Below, one piece after another: positions 1 through 7,607 of a DNA stretch of 52,906 nucleotides; positions within the stretch are counted from its first letter, which is position 1; each line of letters begins with the position of its first letter. Origin of the DNA: an uncultured Porphyromonadaceae bacterium. GTDB taxonomy: Bacteria > Bacteroidota > Bacteroidia > Bacteroidales > Muribaculaceae. Where the stretch lies: positions 1 to 52,906 of the forward strand of contig URSD01000016.1 of NCBI GenBank assembly GCA_900550395.1. The letters run 5' to 3'. Under the pieces are notes generated by a model. It did not search any database. It saw only the letters and a program-made list of their open reading frames with translations, and was not told the origin of the DNA. A program made the translations under genes and the position numbers.

Positions 1-96
1 ACCCGTTGTGTTAGGTGATAGTCCCCGACGTCAGGGTTGCCTTGTGACCCGCATCGAGCCAAGCTCGGCCAGCACGCTATCGCGCACAAAAAACAT

Positions 97-130
97 ACAG
101 CCGCATGCCCTGGTACCAGCATGCGGCTGT
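97..130. terminator. Bidirectional intrinsic terminator
   Basis: A perfect 12-bp inverted repeat (97-108 with 119-130) encloses a 10-nt loop. It is flanked by an A run on the left (88-93) and a T run on the right (130-137), so it can work on both strands. On the minus strand it ends the GH5 gene. Nothing recognisable as a gene was seen between base 1 and the hairpin. Confidence 0.85.
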
Positions 131-160
131 TTTTGTTTCAGGCTGACGAAACGTCAGGCG

Positions 161-1714
161 TTATTTAGGCGCTCCCTGGTATACGGCGTCGAGTGTATAG
201 GAGGCGTCGGTGTTGGTGAAGGCTTTCACCATCGTCTCCACTGCGGCCTTTGCCTTGTTGGAGATGAAAGCGCCCGAGCCGTGGTTGAAGTAGCCGTTGG
301 CCTCGTTGCCGGTGCCGGTCGAGCCGTTGTCCCAGATGAACATGCCGAAGCCGTTGTCATGGCCCGCCTTGCACACGTACTCAAGGTAGTACAGACGGAA
401 AAGTTCGTCGCGGCTGTTGGCACGCGTGGTGCAGCCGAATTCGCCTATATAGAGGCCCGTGCCGGCCTTGACATACTTGTCGGCGAGACGGCCGAACATG
501 TTGCGCAGGTCGCCTTCGTCGCCGTAGGATGCTTTCTTGGATGCGTCGCCGGTGTGGCCCCATTCGGTAAACTTGGCCGTGAGGGTGAAGTCGTTCGGGT
601 CGTAGTAGTGAACGGCCACGAGCAGGCGGTCATTGGCGCTGTCGGTCGGCTTCACGAAGTGCTCGAGAGTGAGATCGGGGTTGGTGACATATCCCGGTAC
701 GCCGAGGAAGCGGGTGGCGTTGTTGCCGCCGGTGGCGCGCACGGCGTCGACGAACACCTGGTTCCACTCGTTGAGCACGGCGTACTGCTTGCCGCCGTCC
801 TTGCGGTTTTCGCCCCAGCCCCAGCCGCCGTCGTGGATCTCGTTGAAGCTCTCGAACATCAGGAACTGACCCTTGTCGGCGAAGCGCTGCGCTATCTGCG
901 TCCACAGGGCCTTGATCTGCTCCTTGATGGAGGTGTTGAGGGCGGCGTCCTTGGCGGCGTCCTTGATGTTGAGCCAGTGGGCGGAATCGGCTCCGTCGTG
1001 GTGGATATTGATCACTGCACGCAGGCCGGCGTTCTCGGCGTAGCCTACGATTTCGGCGATGCGGTCAAGCCATGCGGCGTTGATGGTGTAGTCGGGAGCC
1101 GCGCCGAACTGTCCCAGCCAGGTGACGGGGATGCGCACCGACCGGATGCCGGCTTCGGCGAGCTTGTTGAAGAGCTCCTGCGTGGCGGCCGGGTTGCCCC
1201 ATGCGGTCTCTGATGCCGTGCCGTTGTTGTGGGCGTCGAACTGGTTGCCCAGATTCCATCCCAGGGCGAGAACGCGGGCGAAGTCCACGGAGCTGTCGAC
1301 GTCGGTGAGGTCGGGAATGGGCGCGGGCTTTATTTCGCCGGCAGCCTGACGGATGGTGGCGTCGGCGGTGAGGTCGCCGGCCTTGAAGGTGATGACGGAG
1401 CTGCGCTCCTCGCTGCCCTCGTTGGCCTTGACGGCGAAAACGAAAGTGGCTATCTCGCCCTCGCGCGACGACGATACGCGGGTCACCCAGTCGGCGTCGG
1501 CCTTGCCTGTGGGCACACGGCCCGATTTTACTGTCACGGTCACTTCGCCGCCTTCAGCTGCCACGATGTCGGGGCTGACGCTCTCGACGCTGATGTGGTT
1601 CTCGGTAGCCGGTTTGTCGGGAATGGGATCGGGCGTAGGCTCGTCGTCGGAGCATGCCCAGAGGCTGCCTGCGGCGAGCAGCGCGGCGGCAGCGAGTTTG
1701 AATCTTTTGAACAT
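161..1714 (-). CDS. BACON-domain GH5 endoglucanase-like lipoprotein
   Basis: The product is a surface or periplasmic glycoside hydrolase of family 5, probably acting on beta-1,4-linked glucans or related glycans. From the chosen start it is 517 residues long. It has a lipoprotein signal with lipobox Cys21 (LWAC) followed by an acidic SDDE stretch, then an Asp/Pro-rich linker. A BACON-like beta-sandwich lies at about residues 50-125, and a GH5 TIM barrel runs from about 140 to the end. The probable catalytic pair is Glu292 in ESFNEI (acid/base) and Glu425 in YIGEFG (nucleophile). The reading frame extends upstream to 1786, but the promoter lies at 1758-1788. The start at 1714, which gives a clean signal peptide, is therefore preferred over 1750 or 1786. 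It is a single gene, not part of a visible SusCD locus, and the exact substrate is not predictable. Confidence 0.93.
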   Translation of the reverse strand: MFKRFKLAAAALLAAGSLWACSDDEPTPDPIPDKPATENHISVESVSPDIVAAEGGEVTVTVKSGRVPTGKADADWVTRVSSSREGEIATFVFAVKANEGSEERSSVITFKAGDLTADATIRQAAGEIKPAPIPDLTDVDSSVDFARVLALGWNLGNQFDAHNNGTASETAWGNPAATQELFNKLAEAGIRSVRIPVTWLGQFGAAPDYTINAAWLDRIAEIVGYAENAGLRAVINIHHDGADSAHWLNIKDAAKDAALNTSIKEQIKALWTQIAQRFADKGQFLMFESFNEIHDGGWGWGENRKDGGKQYAVLNEWNQVFVDAVRATGGNNATRFLGVPGYVTNPDLTLEHFVKPTDSANDRLLVAVHYYDPNDFTLTAKFTEWGHTGDASKKASYGDEGDLRNMFGRLADKYVKAGTGLYIGEFGCTTRANSRDELFRLYYLEYVCKAGHDNGFGMFIWDNGSTGTGNEANGYFNHGSGAFISNKAKAAVETMVKAFTNTDASYTLDAVYQGAPK

Positions 1715-1757
1715 AGAAGGTATTATAGAATGTAAGTATGTGCTTTTCATCAGTGTG

Positions 1758-1788
1758 CAAAGGTAATACAAAAAGCTGAATGCCACAA
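1758..1788 (-). promoter_or_regulatory. Bacteroidetes-type promoter for GH5 gene
   Basis: Read on the minus strand, TACCTTTG (1765-1758) matches the -7 box TAnnTTTG, and TTG (1788-1786) lies 20 nt upstream as the -33 box. Transcription would start near 1750. This excludes the longest start codon of the GH5 reading frame. Confidence 0.65.
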
Positions 1789-1823
1789 CCCGGTGCTCTT
1801 AAAACATCCTAAAATTAGGTATA

Positions 1824-1852
1824 TTGCAAATGAAAAAATAGGCGTATCTTTG
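1824..1852 (+). promoter_or_regulatory. Promoter of LuxR/hemerythrin regulator
   Basis: TATCTTTG at 1845-1852 matches the Bacteroidetes -7 box, and TTG at 1824-1826 lies 18 nt upstream, slightly short of the usual 19-21. Transcription would begin around 1857. This leaves a short leader before the ATG at 1871. Confidence 0.6.
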
Positions 1853-1870
1853 CAGTATCATTATGCGATT

Positions 1871-2821
1871 ATGATTAAGTCATCAGTCAGATATTCGATC
1901 TCCGACAGAGTGCGGGATATGATCGAGGACAACAATCAGATACTGCTTGTCCTCAACCGCTTCCACATTCCATTCGGCTTCGGCGACCGTACCGTGGGCG
2001 ATGTGTGCGATGAAAACGGCATAGACACCCCCACGTTTCTTGCCGTGGCCGACCTCATCAGCGGCCGGCGCTTCTCGGCCGACGGCGTGAAGCTGCCCAC
2101 GCTCATGGCCTACCTGCGCGAGGCGCACTCCTACATCCTCGACTTCCGCCTCCCCGACATCCGAGAGACGCTTATCAGCGCCGTGCATCAGCCGTCGCTC
2201 GAGGATGTGGCGATGCACATAATAAAATTCTTCGACGAGTACATGGAGGAGGTGCGGACCCATATGGATTACGAGGACAGCGTCGTGTTACCCTACATCG
2301 AGGGGCTGCTGGAGGGCAATCCGGGTGACGGCTTCCACATAGCCGACTTCGCGTCCAAGCACGAAAGCGTGGTGTCCAAGCTCGACGAGCTCAAGGACAT
2401 CTTCATGCAGCACTACTGCATGCCCAACACCCGTCTGCTCAACCGTGCGCTATTCAACATATCGGCTTGCGGCGACGACCTTGTGACGCACTGCGAGATC
2501 GAGAACATGCTGCTGGTGCCTGCCGTGGAGGCCCTGGAGAGGGAGACACGCCGCGCCGCGCGCGACGGACGCAACCGCCCCGCGGCTGCTACCGTCGCCG
2601 GCGGAGAAAAGCTGAGCGCCCGCGAGAAGGAAATCATCAGGCTGGTGGCGCACGGGCTCGCCAACAAGGAGATAGCCGACAGGCTGTGCCTGTCGTTCCA
2701 CACGGTCACGACCTACCGCAAGAATATCAGCTCCAAGCTCAACATCCACTCTACGGCCGCCCTCACCATCTATGCCATACTTCAGGGCATCGCCGACCCC
2801 AAGGATATAGAACTTAAGTAA
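1871..2821 (+). CDS. LuxR-type regulator with hemerythrin/RIC-like sensor
   Basis: This is a 316-residue putative transcription factor. The first 50 or so residues contain an FGFGDRTVGDVCDENGID segment resembling the N-terminal ScdA/RIC domain (DUF542). Residues ~85-225 are helical with spaced His/Glu (THMDYED, KHESVV, QHY, THCEIEN), as in the di-iron hemerythrin domain of RIC/YtfE proteins. Residues 247-300 are a LuxR helix-turn-helix (LSAREKEIIRLV, NKEIADRL, HTVTTYRKNI). The start at 1871 is chosen because earlier in-frame Met codons lie within or upstream of the promoter. It precedes the heme-uptake operon in the same direction, separated by a terminator. A LuxR-family activator of hmuY (CdhR) is known in Porphyromonas gingivalis, so control of the neighbouring operon in response to iron, oxygen or NO is a reasonable inference. 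Sensing is not demonstrated. Confidence 0.85.
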   Translation: MIKSSVRYSISDRVRDMIEDNNQILLVLNRFHIPFGFGDRTVGDVCDENGIDTPTFLAVADLISGRRFSADGVKLPTLMAYLREAHSYILDFRLPDIRETLISAVHQPSLEDVAMHIIKFFDEYMEEVRTHMDYEDSVVLPYIEGLLEGNPGDGFHIADFASKHESVVSKLDELKDIFMQHYCMPNTRLLNRALFNISACGDDLVTHCEIENMLLVPAVEALERETRRAARDGRNRPAAATVAGGEKLSAREKEIIRLVAHGLANKEIADRLCLSFHTVTTYRKNISSKLNIHSTAALTIYAILQGIADPKDIELK

Positions 2822-2847
2822 ACAACCCCTAAAAATGGGGTAGGGAG

Positions 2848-2888
2848 AAGCCCGGCATAAACCCGAATTTTGGGAATTGCCGGGCTTT
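2848..2888 (+). terminator. Hairpin terminator overlapping the heme-operon promoter
   Basis: A 10-bp stem (AAGCCCGGCA at 2848-2857 with TGCCGGGCTT at 2878-2887) with a nested CCC/GGG pair in the loop follows the regulator gene. The T tract is short (TTT then C). The right arm contains the TTG used as the -33 box of the next promoter. Confidence 0.6.
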
Positions 2889-2907
2889 CATGTCGATTGT
2901 AATTTTG
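2877..2907 (+). promoter_or_regulatory. Promoter of the heme-uptake operon
   Basis: TTG at 2877-2879 and TAATTTTG at 2900-2907 are separated by 20 nt, an excellent match to the Bacteroidetes -33/-7 promoter. Transcription would start near 2912, about 25 nt before the first ATG. No Fur-like palindrome is obvious. Confidence 0.7.
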
Positions 2908-2936
2908 CATCCGGAAAAACCAATACACTTATCGAC

Positions 2937-3377
2937 ATGAAAAAAATACCGATTATTCTGTCAGCCCTGCTCCTGTCCGCGATGTCGGCGGCAGCGGGTG
3001 AAACGGCTCTCAGGCTCTCGCTCCGCGACGGCTCGTCGGCCACATATGTGTTGTCCGACCGTCCCGTGATTTCTTTCTCCGGAGAGCAGATGATGATTGA
3101 GTGCGACAACGCCTCGACCGCCTACAACCGTTCGGAGGTGACCTCTCTCGCATTCTTCACAAAAGGCACCACGGGCATTGCCGATGCGGCGATGACCGCC
3201 GATGTTCTGAGCTACGTCGGCGGCGAGCTCTCGGCACCGGGCTGCGAAATAGAAGTCTATACCATCGCCGGTGTGCGTGTGGCGGCGGCTTTCGGGAGCC
3301 TCTCCGATTCCATCCTTGCTCCCGGCGCATATATAGTCCGTGCAGGAAGTCAGACACTCAAAATTGTAATCAGATAA
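2937..3377 (+). CDS. Small secreted protein with T9SS-like C-terminal domain
   Basis: This is a 146-residue exported protein of unknown function and the first gene of the heme operon. The signal peptide is MKKIPIILSALLLSAMSAAA. Next comes a short module (LRLSLRDGSSATYVLSD...ISF) that resembles the start of the next gene's product. The C-terminal ~45 residues (EVYTIAGVRV...APGAYIVRAGSQTLKIVI) look like a type A sorting domain of the type IX secretion system. The start at 2937 fits the promoter and signal peptide; the longer frame begins inside the promoter. Cell-surface heme handling is inferred from context only. Confidence 0.8.
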   Translation: MKKIPIILSALLLSAMSAAAGETALRLSLRDGSSATYVLSDRPVISFSGEQMMIECDNASTAYNRSEVTSLAFFTKGTTGIADAAMTADVLSYVGGELSAPGCEIEVYTIAGVRVAAAFGSLSDSILAPGAYIVRAGSQTLKIVIR

Positions 3378-3389
3378 AATTCAAGACAG

Positions 3390-3977
3390 ATGAAAAAACA
3401 TATACTCGCCTCTCTCTCCTTTCTTCTCTCCCTCACCGCAGCCGCACAGACCGAAGTGCTGCGTATCGAACTCAACGACGGCACCGTTCAGACCGTGCCC
3501 GTCGGCGACATCCGCGAAATGACATTCGCAACCGAAGAAGCCGACCTCACGGAAGGATACATCGGACAGTTCCACGGCACCAACTCGGTAGTGGTGGGCG
3601 GTATGTTCACCTACACGGCCGACATCACTTACGACATCGTGAAGGGCGCCGACGGCACGCTCACGGTCAACGTGCCGACTTACTCGCTCGCCAATACCGT
3701 GATGGGCGACCTTACTCTCGGCGCCTACACTATCTCGGGCCTGACCTATGACGAGGCTAAGGGCGGATTCTATCACGATTACGGCTCCGACGGCCTTCAG
3801 ATGCACTTTACGGCCGTAAAGGACGGTACAACCTCGATGGATAAAGACTACGGTTTCAATCCCGGCAGCGAGATTACCGTCACGAAAGCTGCCGACGGCG
3901 GCATCAAGGTAGTCAACAAATTCAAGATGGGCGCGATGCCCTTTGAAATCATCGCCACTTTCGAGGGCACAAAATGA
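3390..3977 (+). CDS. Secreted calycin-like domain protein
   Basis: This 195-residue protein has a signal peptide (MKKHILASLSFLLSLTAAAQ), then a short LRIELNDGTVQTVPVGDI module shared with the preceding protein. A beta-rich region from about residue 50 to the end (GYIGQFHGTNSVVVGG...) fits the calycin-like family seen beside HmuY/TonB-receptor loci in Bacteroidales. It starts 12 nt after the upstream gene, and its stop overlaps the HmuY start (ATGA at 3974-3977), so translation is coupled. Binding of heme or another hydrophobic ligand is conceivable from fold and context, but no ligand residues can be named. Confidence 0.82.
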   Translation: MKKHILASLSFLLSLTAAAQTEVLRIELNDGTVQTVPVGDIREMTFATEEADLTEGYIGQFHGTNSVVVGGMFTYTADITYDIVKGADGTLTVNVPTYSLANTVMGDLTLGAYTISGLTYDEAKGGFYHDYGSDGLQMHFTAVKDGTTSMDKDYGFNPGSEITVTKAADGGIKVVNKFKMGAMPFEIIATFEGTK

Positions 3978-4789
3978 GGACTCAATACGTAGGTAGATTC
4001 TTTCAAGCGGCGGGAGCAGCGGCCGCCATGCTGCTGCTCCCGTCGTGCGAAGGGATAATGGCCGGTGTCTACGACGAACCCGCTGACGGGGAGGAAGTAC
4101 GCACGGCCGAGGGACAGCTTTATGTCGACGCCTCCGACTGGGGCATGTGGTACTACCTTGACCTCCCGGCCCTTGCGGAAAGCGTATCGGAGAACCCGGA
4201 CTACAACACATCATCGGCGTGGGTGCCTCTTGCCGTACCGGCTCCGGAGGCCGCCGAGACCTCCGAGGTTCCGCAGCAGGGCGCACCGGGCGTCTACACC
4301 TACTGGTACGACGTGTACGGCGCCGGTGTATCGCGTTTCGAGTATCGTGCCTGGGCGCCGGCAGAACGGCAGCCCGAGCCTGAGAGGTGGAGTATAGCCG
4401 TGCACCGCAACAACCTGCGTACCAATGGAGGAGCCATAGCCCGCACAGACTGCGACGACATCGACGCGCTGCCGCTGACGCACAGGTACCTTGAGACGCT
4501 GGAGTTTTCCGCCGACGAGTGGAACGAGACGGATGTGTGGATCAATCAGGACCGTATGCTCGCGGGCATAATAGGCAACCAGGGCATAGAGATAAACCGC
4601 ACGGGCTCGGCGTGGCTGCGTATAGACATTCCGCCCATGCCGCCGGCTTTCACCATAGACAGGTCGGTGCTGGTGCTGCGTCTCGCCGACGGCAGCTACG
4701 GCGCCCTGCAGCTGCGCGACTATCAGAGCGCGGCCGGTGTGAAGTGCTGCCTCACGATAAGCTACCGTTATCCAATAGTGTTCAAATGA
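3974..4789 (+). CDS. hmuY: HmuY-family heme-binding lipoprotein
   Basis: This 271-residue lipoprotein (lipobox LLLPSC, Cys at about residue 26) has the HmuY family pattern. A YVDASDWGMWYYLDL segment at about 50-65 is followed by a WSIAVHRNNLRTNGG core at about 140-155 and a beta-rich C-terminal half. Family members sit on the outer surface, take heme from host proteins and pass it to the HmuR receptor, which is encoded immediately downstream. It overlaps neighbours by ATGA on both sides (3974-3977 and 4786-4789). The residues that bind heme differ between family members and I do not assign them. Confidence 0.85.
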   Translation: MRTQYVGRFFQAAGAAAAMLLLPSCEGIMAGVYDEPADGEEVRTAEGQLYVDASDWGMWYYLDLPALAESVSENPDYNTSSAWVPLAVPAPEAAETSEVPQQGAPGVYTYWYDVYGAGVSRFEYRAWAPAERQPEPERWSIAVHRNNLRTNGGAIARTDCDDIDALPLTHRYLETLEFSADEWNETDVWINQDRMLAGIIGNQGIEINRTGSAWLRIDIPPMPPAFTIDRSVLVLRLADGSYGALQLRDYQSAAGVKCCLTISYRYPIVFK

Positions 4790-6741
4790 AAATACGAATG
4801 ATGCTTATTGGCGCCGCGGTGTGGGCCGCAGGCGCTCCGGCTGTCGCGGAGGACAGCATACCCGGCTACGACACCGCGCTCCATGAGGTGGTCGTGACCG
4901 GTACGCGCGCGCCGCGCCTGCTCAAGGATGTTCCCGTGCAGACGCTGCTCATCAGTGCAAAGGACATACAGCGCACCGACGCCACCAACATAGAGGAGCT
5001 TCTGCGTCAGGAAATCCCCGGCATCGAGTTTTCCTACGCCATGAACCAGCAGAAGCACATGAATTTCGGCGGTTTCGGCGGTCAGGGTGTGCTGTTCCTT
5101 GTCAACGGCGAGCGCCTGGCCGGAGAGACCATGGACGACGTGGACTTCAACCGCCTCGGCATGTCGGGTGTGGAGCGCATCGAGATAGTCCGCGGCGCGT
5201 CGAGCGCCATCTACGGCTCCAATGCCGGGGGAGGCGTCATCAACATCATCACGCGCGACGCCGTGCGGCCCTGGGCCGTGAGCGCCGGAGCTCGCCTCGG
5301 CAGCCACGGCGAGCAGCGCTACAACCTCACCGTGTCGAACCGCTACAAGATACTGCGTAATACGTTTTCAGGCACTTTCCACGACATCGACAACTACGAC
5401 GTAAAGAGCGCGCCCGACCCCGTGACGCGTGTGTTCACCACCGTCTACGGCAGCCGTACGTGGGACTTCAAGGAGCAGCTGACGCTTGAACCGGCGGCGG
5501 GGCTTAAGCTCACCGCCCGCGCGGGCTACTATTTCCGCCAGCTCGCAAGAGTCTACGACACCCCCGAGCGCTACCGCGACTATTCGAGTGGCCTGAAGGC
5601 GCGCTGGAACATCGGCACGGCCGACCGCGTGGAGCTGGCCTATGCTTTCGACCAGTACGACAAATCGGACTATCATCGCCTCACGGGCCTGGACGTGCGC
5701 AGCTACAGCAATGTGCAGAACTCGTTGCGCGGTCTGTATACCCATACGGCCGCCTGCGGCGACGTGCTGACCGTCGGCGCCGACTATGTGCGCGACTATC
5801 TCATGAACACGCGTCTGGACGGCCGGGAGCGCCGCCAGGACAACGCCGACGCGTTCGTGCAGTACGACCGGATTTTCGACGACCGGTGGGAGGCCGTGGG
5901 CGTGGTGCGCTACGACTGGTTCTCGCAGGGACATGTGTCGCGTGTCACACCGAAGCTCTCGGTGCGCTACCGTCCGGCTCCAAGGCTGAATCTCCGTTTC
6001 TCGTACGGCATGGGATTCCGCGCACCGTCGCTCAAGGAGAGGTTCTACGACTTCGATATGGCGGGTATATGGATTGTAAAGGGCAGCCCGTCGCTCAAAC
6101 CGGAGACGAGCCACAACATCAACATCTCGGCCGACTATACCAAGCGTAACTATAACTTCACCGTCACGGCGTTCTACAACCGTGTCACCGACAAAATCAC
6201 CACCGGCCTGCCGTATGCGCTGCCCGACGATCCCAAGCAGCTCTATCTCGACTATGTCAACCTTGACGGTTACAGCATCATGGGCACAGATATCACTCTG
6301 CAGGGACGCTGGAACAACGGCATCGCGGCAAAGATTTCCTACTCGTACAACCATGAACGGACGGCACGCGACCGCGACGGCAACCGGGCCAACAATCAGT
6401 ATATGCCCGCGAGGCCGCACTCGCTGACGGCAAGAGCCGACTGGACTCATGAGTTTTCAAGGAAATACAGCCTGACGGCGGGCATCAACGGCCGCTTCCT
6501 GTCGGCTGTAGTGAACCACGAGTACAAGGACTACTACGACATCGGCGCCGGCACCGTCCGTGTGCGCTATCCGGCGTACAGCATCTGGCGCCTGTCGTGC
6601 TCGCAGATGTTCTTCGGTAAGGCGAGGCTTACACTTGCGCTCGACAATATCTTCAACTATCGGCCCAAGTATTATTACCTTAACGCTTCGCTGACCGACG
6701 GCATCGCATTCACCGCCGGAGTCAGCATAGATCTCAACTGA
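4786..6741 (+). CDS. hmuR: HmuR-like TonB-dependent heme receptor
   Basis: This is an outer-membrane TonB-dependent transporter of 651 residues. It has a signal peptide, then LHEVVVTGTR as the likely TonB-box region. The plug domain covers roughly residues 35-165 (VERIEIVRGASSAIYGSNAGGGVINI), and a 22-strand barrel follows. A FRAP motif (GFRAPSLKERFYDF) followed by SPSLKPE resembles the FRAP/NPNL signature of heme receptors. The frame is open upstream to 4519, but the start at 4786 gives the signal peptide and overlaps the hmuY stop by ATGA. No hmuSTUV genes follow, so the inner-membrane uptake route must lie elsewhere or differ. Confidence 0.9.
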   Translation: MKIRMMLIGAAVWAAGAPAVAEDSIPGYDTALHEVVVTGTRAPRLLKDVPVQTLLISAKDIQRTDATNIEELLRQEIPGIEFSYAMNQQKHMNFGGFGGQGVLFLVNGERLAGETMDDVDFNRLGMSGVERIEIVRGASSAIYGSNAGGGVINIITRDAVRPWAVSAGARLGSHGEQRYNLTVSNRYKILRNTFSGTFHDIDNYDVKSAPDPVTRVFTTVYGSRTWDFKEQLTLEPAAGLKLTARAGYYFRQLARVYDTPERYRDYSSGLKARWNIGTADRVELAYAFDQYDKSDYHRLTGLDVRSYSNVQNSLRGLYTHTAACGDVLTVGADYVRDYLMNTRLDGRERRQDNADAFVQYDRIFDDRWEAVGVVRYDWFSQGHVSRVTPKLSVRYRPAPRLNLRFSYGMGFRAPSLKERFYDFDMAGIWIVKGSPSLKPETSHNINISADYTKRNYNFTVTAFYNRVTDKITTGLPYALPDDPKQLYLDYVNLDGYSIMGTDITLQGRWNNGIAAKISYSYNHERTARDRDGNRANNQYMPARPHSLTARADWTHEFSRKYSLTAGINGRFLSAVVNHEYKDYYDIGAGTVRVRYPAYSIWRLSCSQMFFGKARLTLALDNIFNYRPKYYYLNASLTDGIAFTAGVSIDLN

Positions 6742-6743
6742 TT

Positions 6744-7607
6744 ATGGAAAAGAAAAGACCTACTTATTTCGGAAAGGCGGTGGCCTCGTTCCTGCTGGTG
6801 CTTCTCACCATGCCGCTGGGCCACGCGCTGATGATAATAATGGAACACACGATGAGCTCCGGCGTGCTTCATGTGAGCGCGTTTGCCATGGGCTTCGCGG
6901 GGATGCTGCTGGCCGTTGCCGGCATATTTGTCGGCGGCGATCTGAAGCAGACACTGTGCGGTCTGTTCGGCGGCCTGCTGTTCTGGACCGGCTGGGTGGA
7001 GTTCCTGTTTCAGTACTACGCCGACCGGTTCGGGATGCAGCCGTATGTCGACGAGCTGACGGGCAAGGTGACGCAGCCTGAGTATCTGATAATGCCGGCG
7101 TCGTCCGGATTCATGATGATGTTCATGCTGCTTTATCTGTTCAGCATCCGTTCGGGCTGCAACTTTTTCAACTGGTGGCAGAAGCGCCTGCTCGGCAGCC
7201 GGCGCGACGCCGTGGTGGCCCGTCCGATGACGCGCCACACGTCGCTTGTGACGTTCATGGAGCTGAACATGATGATGTGGGCGTGCTATGTGGTGCTGAT
7301 GTTCTGCTACGACACCAATTTCCTGGGCGACACGCATCCCGTGACAATCGGGCTCGCAATCCTCTGTCTGGTCGGCTCGGCATTCATTTTCATCAAGCAG
7401 ACACGCCTGGCCTCGTGGGGCGCCAACATACGCATGGCGATAGCCACGGTGTTGGTGTTCTGGACTTTCGTGGAGATACTGGGGCACATAGGCCTGCTTG
7501 ACGAGATATGGGTGGCTCCGATGGAGCATGTGGTGGAGATGTGTGTGCTGCTCGCGGCCTTCATCGGTCTGGGTGCCTACACGCTTTATGCCTCTTTCCG
7601 CCGATGA
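6744..7607 (+). CDS. Eight-TM membrane protein of heme operon, unknown function
   Basis: This 287-residue inner-membrane protein has about eight hydrophobic helices (approximately 10-32, 40-62, 68-88, 117-138, 172-192, 203-221, 231-251, 260-282). It contains several membrane-embedded His and Met residues (GHALMIIMEHTM, HVSAF). It begins 2 nt after the receptor stop and its own stop overlaps the next start by ATGA, so it belongs to the same operon. I do not recognise a named family. A role in heme or electron transfer across the inner membrane is only an inference from context. Confidence 0.8.
   Translation: MEKKRPTYFGKAVASFLLVLLTMPLGHALMIIMEHTMSSGVLHVSAFAMGFAGMLLAVAGIFVGGDLKQTLCGLFGGLLFWTGWVEFLFQYYADRFGMQPYVDELTGKVTQPEYLIMPASSGFMMMFMLLYLFSIRSGCNFFNWWQKRLLGSRRDAVVARPMTRHTSLVTFMELNMMMWACYVVLMFCYDTNFLGDTHPVTIGLAILCLVGSAFIFIKQTRLASWGANIRMAIATVLVFWTFVEILGHIGLLDEIWVAPMEHVVEMCVLLAAFIGLGAYTLYASFRR

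Noticed and set aside
8..1213. Open frame of 401 codons on the plus strand over the GH5 gene
   Set aside because: It is antisense to a gene with clear GH5 motifs, has low-complexity Val/Gly/Ala composition and no recognisable domain; a high-GC shadow frame.
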